Below are positions 7,585 to 14,473 of a DNA stretch of 41,155 bases, in pieces. The position numbers and the translations under genes are program-made. Where the stretch lies: NCBI GenBank assembly GCA_018222865.1, contig JAAEZM010000016.1:1-41155 (forward strand), written 5' to 3'. Position 1 is the stretch's first letter. Every line of letters begins with the position of its first letter. The notes beneath the pieces are model-generated. The model ran no database searches. It had not been told where the DNA came from and worked only from the letters and a program-made list of their open reading frames with translations. The DNA is from Alphaproteobacteria bacterium. GTDB taxonomy: Bacteria > Pseudomonadota > Alphaproteobacteria > Caulobacterales > Maricaulaceae.

Positions 7585-7905
7585 ATGCCGATGCTTATAG
7601 CTTATGGAGTTTATACAATCGAGTACATGGAGGACCCTGATGATGAGTTCCCCGGGTCGATCATGGAAACTTGGCGGGTCGGTGAAGCCATCCATCGCGA
7701 AAGCGGGCCTGCAAAAACGTGGCGCGATATCGTGACCGGCAATGTGCTTAAGCAAGAGTACCATCAACACGGTAAGCTCCACCGTACTGGTGCCCCTGCA
7801 GTCATCCTCTATGATCTTGAGACCGGCGATATAGCGGAAACCTCATTCTATGAATGGGGTGAAAAGAGAGAGGGGGCGCAGGACGCTCCGCACCCACCTT
7901 CCTAG
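7585..7905 (+). CDS. Small protein with HRxxGPA repeats
   Basis: 106 aa. Two copies of a motif, EAIHRESGPAKT and GKLHRTGAPAVI, about 30 residues apart, alternate with short beta-like stretches, resembling the loosely MORN-like HR-x-x-GPA repeats seen in many uncharacterised small proteins. It is soluble with an acidic N-terminus and no signal peptide. The start is uncertain: ATG at 7585, 7591 or 7627 all fit and none has a clear ribosome site. It is the first rightward gene after the AT-rich region and ends about 50 bp before the next gene. Function unknown. Confidence 0.55.
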   Translation: MPMLIAYGVYTIEYMEDPDDEFPGSIMETWRVGEAIHRESGPAKTWRDIVTGNVLKQEYHQHGKLHRTGAPAVILYDLETGDIAETSFYEWGEKREGAQDAPHPPS

Positions 7906-7955
7906 CAGAGGTTTTCACGCTATGCTTGCACCATCACCGAGACAGGATCGCAAGC

Positions 7956-8867
7956 GTGACAGAGAACGAAACAGACAGACAAACCGCCTACGTAGAGCTC
8001 GCCAACCGAATTAATGCGAATCTTGAAGCGGCAAAAAAAGCCGACGAAGACCCCGTAGCACGGGAAATTTTCGTGCGGCACCTAGAAGCGCTAAAACAAT
8101 ATCATGGCGGCGGCTGGGGGGAGATTTATACCAGAGCCGTTCCGATACTGGACGATCTGCTCAAGACCTACGAGCGGCAAGCCGACGCGAATAGCACCGG
8201 AAATGCGCATATCAGCTATCTTCGAACTAACAAGACCGGCAGGTATACACGCCCGTACCTAATTTTGCTTGCACATGACATTCCCGCATTCGCTAAGGCC
8301 GTATTTAAAGCTCATAAGATGGAGTTTGTGGAACCGCCTATAATTCTGGGATTCAAAGGTAAGGTTGATTGGTCATTTCGGCCCCAAAATGCGTTCTGGG
8401 AAATGCTGTTATCCTCCAATCTATCAAAACGATTGAAAAGTGCAGCTCCCTTATTGGCCGCAACATCGCTGGTTACGATAGCAATTCTGGAGATAGCTGC
8501 GGGATTTTATATTTTTCACCTCTACAATAAATTGGACCTTGGTTATCGCAATAGCATCGCTTCTTGTACCTTAACTACGATACCTGCGCCGGTAGAACCT
8601 GGCCTGCCAGAAACGCGCTATGGAGCCGGGTTGCTAAGGGCATTTGAGCAAGACTTAGAATCTGCGCTGAATGGCTGGTACTATACGCCTGAGGAAGCTC
8701 GCGAGTTGTATAACATTCTGCTCAATTATACTCCTATCGAGAGAGACATTGTTCGATCAAACTCTGAGCTACTCCGCAGTTTGGTCTTTTCGGATGGAGA
8801 CCCACTTTGGAGGGCCCGGCTTAATCAAGACATTTGCCAAGCAACAATTACTCATCTCCGACAATAA
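7956..8867 (+). CDS. Hypothetical single-pass membrane protein
   Basis: 303 aa if started at GTG 7956 (VTENETDRQ), which avoids an implausible His-rich leader; the ATG at 7926 would add 10 residues. Residues 1-150 are soluble, helical and charged. One hydrophobic segment (about residues 170-192, LAATSLVTIAILEIAAGFYIF) gives a cytoplasmic N-domain and a C-domain of about 110 residues outside, the latter with two Cys. No family recognised. A/T-rich codon use compared with the surrounding genes fits recent acquisition. Confidence 0.6.
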   Translation: MTENETDRQTAYVELANRINANLEAAKKADEDPVAREIFVRHLEALKQYHGGGWGEIYTRAVPILDDLLKTYERQADANSTGNAHISYLRTNKTGRYTRPYLILLAHDIPAFAKAVFKAHKMEFVEPPIILGFKGKVDWSFRPQNAFWEMLLSSNLSKRLKSAAPLLAATSLVTIAILEIAAGFYIFHLYNKLDLGYRNSIASCTLTTIPAPVEPGLPETRYGAGLLRAFEQDLESALNGWYYTPEEARELYNILLNYTPIERDIVRSNSELLRSLVFSDGDPLWRARLNQDICQATITHLRQ

Positions 8868-9372
8868 GTGTGTTCCTGAACACACGACACTAGTTTCTGT
8901 GTTTACAAACGGTTTGCGCAAGCTGTGCATTGTCATGACGTGTTTCACAAAACTGTCACACAATGCGCTTGGCAAGGGACCCGCTGCGCGTCCCGTTGCA
9001 TCCCTCAGCTGTGGCGCGGATAAGGACCGTCGAGACCCATCCGCACCATCTCACCGTATCGCCGGTGAACCACTCGCAGGGCTTGGAGAATGACCTCTCC
9101 ACCTGCACCGAACCATGTCAGAACGAATGCGCGTTCTATCCGCAATCGGGGGAGCGCCCCTCGCTGCCCCCGATACCCCCACGGCAAACGGTCTGGCCCG
9201 TTTAAGCGCCATTCGGGGAGCGTTCCTGCTACCCCGAAACCCCATGACCATTTCATGGAGACGCCTTCAGCGGGACCAACAAAGCGTGTTGGACCGCATT
9301 TACCCACAGGCGCATAGACAGACTTGAACGCTTCTCTTTGACCCCAGCGCATTTGCACCGTCATGCTTCCCT
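8868..9372. other. 505-bp noncoding stretch with strong hairpins, possible oriT
   Basis: No convincing gene on either strand. The left part has an interrupted hairpin with arms CAAGC(tgt)GCATTGT (8919-8933) and ACAATGCGCTTG (8960-8971). Directly after it comes a second, CAAGGGAC...GTCCC(g)TTG (8973-8998). Two adjacent hairpins in noncoding DNA of a mobilizable island are what an origin of transfer looks like. The minus strand reads CTTATCCGCGCC near 9018-9029, only loosely like the IncP nic core. The part from about 9050 to 9372 shows nothing I can name. Confidence 0.35.
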
Positions 9373-9807
9373 ATGGCGAGGGTCACACTGACAGATGACA
9401 TCATAGGCGAGCTGGAACGCTTGAAGCGTGAAACCGGGCTTGGGCCAATGAAGCTTCTGGCGCGAAGCGATAACGTGCCTCAAGGGCTCAATTCTGCAAT
9501 CATCAATACATGGCTCAATCGCAAGACGGAATCGGCACGTGCCGATCATCTTGAGTTCGTGTTGGCGGCCTATCGCGCCGTGCCGCCCGTTATCCCTATC
9601 ACCGATGAGTTACGGGCCCAATTGAACGAAGAACTCGCCCGGACTGGCCACACACCCACATCATTGCTCAATGCGCTGCGGCCTTATCCCAAGGCTCTAA
9701 ATGCGGCGCTTGTTTCCCGCTGGTCAACGGGCCGAACGGTATCTGCGAAAGGTGAGTTATGGCGCTTCGTCATGGACGGCCTGAAAGCGCTTCCTAACGC
9801 CAAATAA
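9373..9807 (+). CDS. Protein of two tandem copies of one small domain, possibly DNA-binding
   Basis: 144 aa. Residues about 4-70 and 73-141 are clearly repeats of one another. Both carry (V/I)x(L/I)TD(D/E), a TG..P..LL stretch, P..LN.A, a W followed by a T.SA motif, then FV....AxP. Each unit looks like four or five helices, consistent with a helix-turn-helix-like DNA-binding domain, but that is inference. There is no clear ribosome site before the ATG at 9373. It lies between the hairpin region and the acidic protein gene, and a dimer-like double domain would suit recognition of an inverted repeat. I have the impression of similar single-domain proteins in other alphaproteobacterial islands. 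Confidence 0.65.
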   Translation: MARVTLTDDIIGELERLKRETGLGPMKLLARSDNVPQGLNSAIINTWLNRKTESARADHLEFVLAAYRAVPPVIPITDELRAQLNEELARTGHTPTSLLNALRPYPKALNAALVSRWSTGRTVSAKGELWRFVMDGLKALPNAK

Positions 9808-9883
9808 ATACATAAAATTTGAGCTAAATGCTGTGTATATTTAAGGGGTTAGCAAACATATCCTTGTATCATAAAAGCACTAA

Positions 9884-9901
9884 TCGAAGCAAAGACTTCG
9901 A
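9884..9901 (+). promoter_or_regulatory. Short inverted repeat in leader of acidic protein gene
   Basis: TCGAAG-N6-CTTCGA, perfect 6-bp arms, 25 bp before the ATG at 9926. It could be a small leader hairpin or an operator. The upstream stretch from 9808 is A/T-rich and may hold the promoter. Confidence 0.3.
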
Positions 9902-9925
9902 GACACAAAAACATGGTGTGAGGAA

Positions 9926-10705
9926 ATGGAACGGGGGCAACTCTCTAATATGCAGCGTGATACCGCTTGGGAAGGCATCGGCCTTGCCGAGCGTTCACAA
10001 TTGAGCGTGCTGCCAGATGGCAGCGATCCGAATAATCCCACGCCGGAACAGCTGGCGTTCCAGAAGCGATTGGAGCGTGAACGCGAGCTGGATGAGAACT
10101 TTGGACGGGGCGACATAGCCCAAGACGTTGGCCGTGTCGCTACAGGTGCCGGCGCTGCCCGCCAGACAGAGCTTCGCATTGAAGAAGCGCGTCGCAAAGA
10201 CCGCAAAGAGCAAACTGACCGGGCTATCCTTCTATCGACGTTATCTAATATGGAGGCCGACCTGTCCGCTCGCTACGGCGAACACTTTGCCGATAACCTT
10301 TTTGCAGACCTGCGTGAAGACGGATTGATCGAAGACGATGAATACCAACGCATCATGGGAATTGAAGATGTCGAAGAACGCCGCCGTGCGATTGCGGCAG
10401 CGATTCAGGAGGGGATAGATGAAGGCCGCATCCAGCCAGATGACTTGGAAGGTCACGAATGGGCGCAAGACTGGCTAGAGGCTCACCGCGCTGCTGCGGC
10501 GGAGCGTGACTTAGAGGTCGAGCGCGGCCTGTCTGGTGAGCTCAGCGCTGATCAAATGACCGTTGCCGCGCAAGATGAGGCGGCTTTAGCGAGCATCTCA
10601 GAAACACCTGATCGAGAAAGCGATTTCGAGGCCGCGACCGTGGATACCGAACGAGATAATGCTTTGGACAACAATCAAGGAGGCTTCAATCTCGGCGGAT
10701 TGTAG
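9926..10705 (+). CDS. Acidic, helical hypothetical protein
   Basis: 259 aa, very rich in E, D, R and A, with long helical stretches (about residues 45-60 and 75-200) and a Gly/Asn-rich tail ending GGFNLGGL. It has no membrane segment or signal peptide, and no enzymatic motif. GAGGAA precedes the ATG very closely; an in-frame ATG at 9950 is an alternative start. The protein could be a structural or scaffold component or a secreted substrate of a mating channel, but nothing in the sequence decides. It converges on the secreted-protein gene with only 5 bp between stops. Confidence 0.65.
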   Translation: MERGQLSNMQRDTAWEGIGLAERSQLSVLPDGSDPNNPTPEQLAFQKRLERERELDENFGRGDIAQDVGRVATGAGAARQTELRIEEARRKDRKEQTDRAILLSTLSNMEADLSARYGEHFADNLFADLREDGLIEDDEYQRIMGIEDVEERRRAIAAAIQEGIDEGRIQPDDLEGHEWAQDWLEAHRAAAAERDLEVERGLSGELSADQMTVAAQDEAALASISETPDRESDFEAATVDTERDNALDNNQGGFNLGGL

Positions 10706-10710
10706 TTGCT

Positions 10711-11241
10711 CTATGGATTTGTGAACGGTGTGTCAGCCGAAGCAGTCAAAAGCATTCCGGCCGTTTTGGCTTCATCAGCCAAGGATTCAATCGTATCGAC
10801 GCTGTAAGCTTCCGAAATGCTATAGGATTCGCTCTCGGGGTAGGTAAGCCCTGCTATGTGGAAGCGTATCCCTGTCCCATTAGGCATAGGCTCGTGATGA
10901 ACGAAGCACTCAGCTTCAACTCCTCTATTGCGAAAAGAGTTCACCAGTGCCGTCCCAAGGAATTCAGGGCTGTATTCGCCCAAGTCCTGTCCAGCAAAGA
11001 TCGAAATTCCGACGTTCCCGGTATGCTCGCGAGCATAACTGTGGGCGCTGGTGGATGCGTTTATTTGACGACCCGTCGATGTTGTTAGCAGTTCCCCACA
11101 AGAAGCCTCTTCCCGAGGTTCAAGCCCGTTTTCGGCAGCAGAAGCAGATGCGTCGTTTGCACAAGCCGGAGCCGCGAAAAGCGTTGTCAACGCTACCGCT
11201 CCTGCTACTGCTCCACCTCTAACTCTTCCAAACGCTCCCAT
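10711..11241 (-). CDS. Secreted hypothetical protein
   Basis: 176 aa from the ATG at 11241 (MGAFGRVRGG), giving a basic start, a hydrophobic core VAGAVALTTLFAA and an ACA-ND cleavage site typical of signal peptidase I; the longer frame upstream would bury this signal. The mature part is about 145 residues, has two Cys (possible disulfide) and no recognised domain. It is the only leftward gene in this section and starts 109 bp left of the first arm of the 16-bp inverted repeat at 11350, so its promoter may lie in the flanked segment. Confidence 0.55.
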   Translation of the reverse strand: MGAFGRVRGGAVAGAVALTTLFAAPACANDASASAAENGLEPREEASCGELLTTSTGRQINASTSAHSYAREHTGNVGISIFAGQDLGEYSPEFLGTALVNSFRNRGVEAECFVHHEPMPNGTGIRFHIAGLTYPESESYSISEAYSVDTIESLADEAKTAGMLLTASADTPFTNP

Positions 11242-11349
11242 ATCAGCCAATAAAAATGCGTTAAATATAGGTGATTTATAGCAAGAATATTGCGAATTTG
11301 CAAGATTTCTATATTTGCTATTAAAAAGTCGAAAAACCGCCAATTCTCT

Positions 11350-11507
11350 TGAACAGAATGTATGATTTTGTTTATTATATTGACGTTATTATATTTTCTC
11401 TTAACGTGAGCGGCGCGCAAAGCCAGCGTGAGCGCGATTGAGGGGCCGGAATCCGGCGTGGAATCAGGGAGTGTGAGACGGTGAAACAGATTCATACATT
11501 CTGTTCA
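11350..11507. repeat. Perfect 16-bp inverted repeats flanking a 126-bp segment
   Basis: TGAACAGAATGTATGA at 11350-11365 and its exact reverse complement at 11492-11507. The match stops abruptly on both sides, and no target duplication flanks the arms, so this does not look like a transposon remnant. The enclosed DNA has an AT-rich left part with two TATAAT hexamers facing left and a TTGACG facing right. A 203-aa tyrosine recombinase starts 29 bp to the right and a leftward secreted-protein gene starts 109 bp to the left. The layout suits an invertible promoter switch. Confidence 0.7.
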
Positions 11508-11535
11508 GCCGACTTGCAGGAAAGGAGTGCCCGAT

Positions 11536-12147
11536 ATGCCACGCGATTCAAGCGCCTACAGGGGTATGACGCTATTCACCGATGTCGGTGAGCGCAAATA
11601 TCTGAACTCGGCAGAGCGCCAGACCTTCTATGACTGTCTGGGGATACTGGACGATCCCAAAGACCGTAGCTTTTGCGAAATGATCTTCTGGACCGGATGC
11701 AGACCGTCCGAAGCGCTGGCGCTCACGGCGCTTAATATCGATGTGGCCGAGCGGGTAGTTGTGATCCGGTCTCTGAAAAAGCGCGGTGAAATGAAGGGGC
11801 GGCATTATCGCCCGGTTCCGGTGCCCGATGAATTCATGGAACGTCTGGCTATGCTTCACGGTCTACGTGGTGAAGCCGCGCGCCGGGATGAGCGCCTGTG
11901 GAGCTTTAGCCGGACCACAGGCTGGGCGCGTATGAAAGTCGTGATGGAAGCCGCCGGTCTGCATGGAGAGAAGGCTTGCGCCAAGGGGCTACGGCATGGC
12001 TATGGCGTCCACGCGGCGGTGAACCGGGTGCCGGAAACCCGCATCAAAAAATGGCTGGGCCATGAGAGCCTTGCCACGACCGAAATCTATCTCGACATGG
12101 CCGCCCCCGAAGACCGCCACATGGCAGAGAGAATGTGGGCGGCTTGA
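11536..12147 (+). CDS. Short tyrosine recombinase (catalytic domain only)
   Basis: 203 aa from the ATG at 11536, with AAAGGAG 8 nt upstream (an in-frame GTG at 11527 overlaps this site and is rejected). Catalytic residues: Arg56 in TGCRPSEAL, Lys81/82 in SLKKRG, KGLRH (Lys150, Arg153), His176 in WLGHESLATT, and Tyr185 in IYLDM. Lys in the usual His position of the HxxR box is common in one group of plasmid and island recombinases. There is no room for the N-terminal core-binding domain of Xer-type enzymes, so the size matches FimB/FimE-like invertases. The 16-bp inverted repeat directly upstream is its obvious candidate substrate. It could instead help resolve the element. Confidence 0.88.
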   Translation: MPRDSSAYRGMTLFTDVGERKYLNSAERQTFYDCLGILDDPKDRSFCEMIFWTGCRPSEALALTALNIDVAERVVVIRSLKKRGEMKGRHYRPVPVPDEFMERLAMLHGLRGEAARRDERLWSFSRTTGWARMKVVMEAAGLHGEKACAKGLRHGYGVHAAVNRVPETRIKKWLGHESLATTEIYLDMAAPEDRHMAERMWAA

Positions 12148-12208
12148 ACAAGCCCGTTGCCCGCCGACTATTGCCAGCGGCTTCGCAGACACGTTAGGAG
12201 GGGCCTTA

Positions 12209-12229
12209 GTGATTTCTCCATGAAATCAC
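12209..12229. promoter_or_regulatory. Perfect inverted repeat upstream of the methyltransferase
   Basis: GTGATTTC-tccat-GAAATCAC, 8-bp arms, in the 140-bp gap between the tyrosine recombinase and the methyltransferase. There is no T-run after it, so an operator (for a controller or the methyltransferase itself) is at least as likely as a terminator for the recombinase gene. Confidence 0.45.
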
Positions 12230-12287
12230 GTTGCACTCAAACTTAGTTCTTGAAATGTTCCTCTAAAAATGAGAATCTTGGAGAACG

Positions 12288-13427
12288 ATGGGGAAGCAAT
12301 TTACATTTTACGAATTTTTCGCGGGCGGCGGGATGGCGCGAGCTGGTCTCGGCGACGGTTGGCAGTGTCTGTTTGCCAATGACTTTGACCGCAAGAAAGC
12401 AAAAACCTATGCAGCCAATTGGGGTTGTGAGGATTTTGTTTGCGACGATATTCGCAACCTTGCGCCTCCGGAGATGAGCGGACACCCTGATCTCGCATGG
12501 GGTTCTTTTCCTTGCCAAGACCTGTCGTTGGCTGGTGGCGGCGCCGGGCTGCGGGGTGATCGCTCAGGAACATTCTGGCCCTTTATCGCCCACATGCGTG
12601 AGCTGAGAGAGCTTGGCCGTGCGCCAAAAATTATTGCCCTCGAGAACGTGCTTGGAACGCTCACATCTCATAAGGGTGCAGATTTTCGGGCTATTTGCCA
12701 GACGTTGAAAGAGCTCGGCTATCGATTTGGCGCGGTTGTTGTGGACGCATCGCTATTTTTGCCTCAATCCCGACCGCGATTGTTTGTAATTGGAATTGAC
12801 AAGGGCCTATCACAGCCAGAAGCCCACACCATTCCTAATCCAACATGGCACACACCCGGCATCATGCGGGCCCACGAAGCGCTTCCGGAAAGACTTCAGG
12901 AAGATTGGATTTGGTGGTCTATGCCCGATCCGGCACCGCGGCGTCAGGATTTTATCGATATTATTGAAGAGAATCCGCGAAGCGTGTCTTGGCATACCAA
13001 GGCCGAGACTACTGCGCTTCTTTCCATGATGAGCGAAGTGAATCTGGCGAAGGTAGAGACGGCAAAACAAGCGGGTATTCCGATGGTGGGTGGCGTCTAT
13101 AAACGCACCCGCTACGAACATGGGATTAAAGTTCAGCGCGCCGAAGTGCGTTTTGATCGTGTTGCTGGATGCTTGCGGACGCCAGCCGGCGGGTCATCAC
13201 GACAGCTTATTTTAAAAGTCGAAGGCAATAAAATAAGATCACGGCTGATATCGGCGCGAGAGACGGCGCGCCTAATGGGTCTGCCGGACTCCTATGAATT
13301 GCCCACCGCATACAACGAAGCTTACCATCTTACAGGGGATGGTGTTGCCGTACCTGTCGTGCGACATTTAGCTGAGAATTTATTTGAGCCTGTGCTGAAG
13401 CTATGCCGGGTCAAGGAGGTCGCGTGA
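12288..13427 (+). CDS. DNA (cytosine-5) methyltransferase
   Basis: 379 aa. Motifs in order: I FFAGGGMARAGL (10-21, SAM binding), IV FPCQDLS with catalytic Cys76, VI ENV (119-121), VIII QSRPRLF (160-166), and X GDGVAVPVVRHLA near the end. It methylates C5 of cytosine in a specific DNA site, normally protecting host DNA from a partner nuclease. A GGAG lies about 6 nt before the ATG. The stop overlaps the GTG start of the next gene (GTGA), linking it to the PD-(D/E)XK-like protein. The recognition sequence cannot be read from the protein; the region between motifs VIII and IX (about 190-300) would define it. Confidence 0.95.
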   Translation: MGKQFTFYEFFAGGGMARAGLGDGWQCLFANDFDRKKAKTYAANWGCEDFVCDDIRNLAPPEMSGHPDLAWGSFPCQDLSLAGGGAGLRGDRSGTFWPFIAHMRELRELGRAPKIIALENVLGTLTSHKGADFRAICQTLKELGYRFGAVVVDASLFLPQSRPRLFVIGIDKGLSQPEAHTIPNPTWHTPGIMRAHEALPERLQEDWIWWSMPDPAPRRQDFIDIIEENPRSVSWHTKAETTALLSMMSEVNLAKVETAKQAGIPMVGGVYKRTRYEHGIKVQRAEVRFDRVAGCLRTPAGGSSRQLILKVEGNKIRSRLISARETARLMGLPDSYELPTAYNEAYHLTGDGVAVPVVRHLAENLFEPVLKLCRVKEVA

Positions 13428-14284
13428 GTGACGAGATTCCGTGTCAAAAAGATCCGGCACTAAAGCAGAGAATTGATGAGTATGCTGAAGACCTGAAAAC
13501 TCAAGGCCACCTTATAGGAAGTCACGGCCTTGATGAGGCAGAATTCTATGAAAGCGGAATTTTTGAGGGGGCAATTCAGCGGCTTAGGGGCCAGATATCA
13601 GCGTCTATGGGGCCAAAGAAAGCCTTTGTGCAGCACATCCTTAACCACATGCAGGATCAAGGGTTCATCTCGGACTGGCTCGAAGCAGGCAGTCAAAACC
13701 GCCACGATTATTCGGTGACATTGCCCTCTTCAAAAGTTGCAGCGATCGAACTCAAGGGCTGCTTAGACGGGAATAATACAAACATCTCAGAGCGGCCGCC
13801 TCACGCAGATGAGTTTGTTGTTTGGAGCGTTTGCCAGAATAAGGGCGCAGATCCGAGACACAATTTGTGGTCGGGCGTGCACGTTCGATTCTCTGCCGAC
13901 ATAATTGCCGAAGAAAAACGTGTTGATGGCTTAATCGTCTGGGATTGGCTGTGTAATACGGCGGCCCGCAAATGCCCCAAAGTTGCAAACAGGAAAGACC
14001 GGTTGGTCGAGGTGGGACCGTATCAGTTGCCACCTCCGTGCATCTATACGTTTCCAGCTACCATCACTAGCCCGCGGAACAATCCAAACCCGCCAACAAG
14101 AGACGTAAGTGATATTGGTTTTCTTGACGCCATGCACCGCTGTTTTGGCGGTGAAGACAGTGAGATAAATCAGGTCGAGTTTGAGGCGGCAATGGCTGGC
14201 GTTGATCTCGTTAGGACTACGACCATTTGGCGAGACGGCACCGTCCGCCGAAAATCTAAACCCACCCCTATTCGGCGCTCCTGA
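13424..14284 (+). CDS. Probable PD-(D/E)XK restriction endonuclease partner
   Basis: 286 aa from GTG 13424, with AAGGAGGT just upstream and a GTGA overlap with the methyltransferase stop. HDYSV (Asp95) followed 14 residues later by AAIELKG (Glu109, Lys111) matches the D-x(n)-E-x-K active site of PD-(D/E)XK nucleases. The N-terminal 80 residues are helical; the C-terminal part has PPPCIYTFP and no known motif. Co-translation with a C5 methyltransferase makes a type II-like cleavage role likely. I cannot name the family, so the nuclease call rests on the motif and context. Confidence 0.7.
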   Translation: MSDEIPCQKDPALKQRIDEYAEDLKTQGHLIGSHGLDEAEFYESGIFEGAIQRLRGQISASMGPKKAFVQHILNHMQDQGFISDWLEAGSQNRHDYSVTLPSSKVAAIELKGCLDGNNTNISERPPHADEFVVWSVCQNKGADPRHNLWSGVHVRFSADIIAEEKRVDGLIVWDWLCNTAARKCPKVANRKDRLVEVGPYQLPPPCIYTFPATITSPRNNPNPPTRDVSDIGFLDAMHRCFGGEDSEINQVEFEAAMAGVDLVRTTTIWRDGTVRRKSKPTPIRRS

Positions 14285-14409
14285 ATTAACGACAAATCAT
14301 GGACTAGAGCGTACCTAACCGGGCTGCGATGAAGCAGGCTCCGAACGATTACGTTTTGAAATTCCAAGTTCGTTGGCATTTGTCATTCATACACATTTTA
14401 TATTTCGTG

Positions 14410-14438
14410 TTGACACGTTACTGTGTACGTTGTACACT
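14410..14438 (+). promoter_or_regulatory. Strong promoter with palindromic operator for the Z1 helicase
   Basis: TTGACA (14410-14415), 17-bp spacer, TACACT (14433-14438). A perfect palindrome GTGTAC-gtt-GTACAC (14423-14437) covers the spacer end and the -10, so a bound repressor would block RNA polymerase. The HTH at the start of the downstream protein makes autoregulation plausible. The stretch 14285-14409 shows nothing else. Confidence 0.65.
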
Positions 14439-14473
14439 TGCGGAAAATAATAACTGTGAACACGAGGTCGATT

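Noticed and set aside
8671-9327. Several open frames of 60-140 codons in the region after the 303-aa gene
   Set aside because: They overlap each other on both strands, lack ribosome sites and show proline/arginine-rich out-of-frame composition; the region reads as noncoding.
12209-12229. GTGATTTC hairpin as a clear Rho-independent terminator
   Set aside because: No T-run follows on either strand, so I list it only as an inverted repeat.
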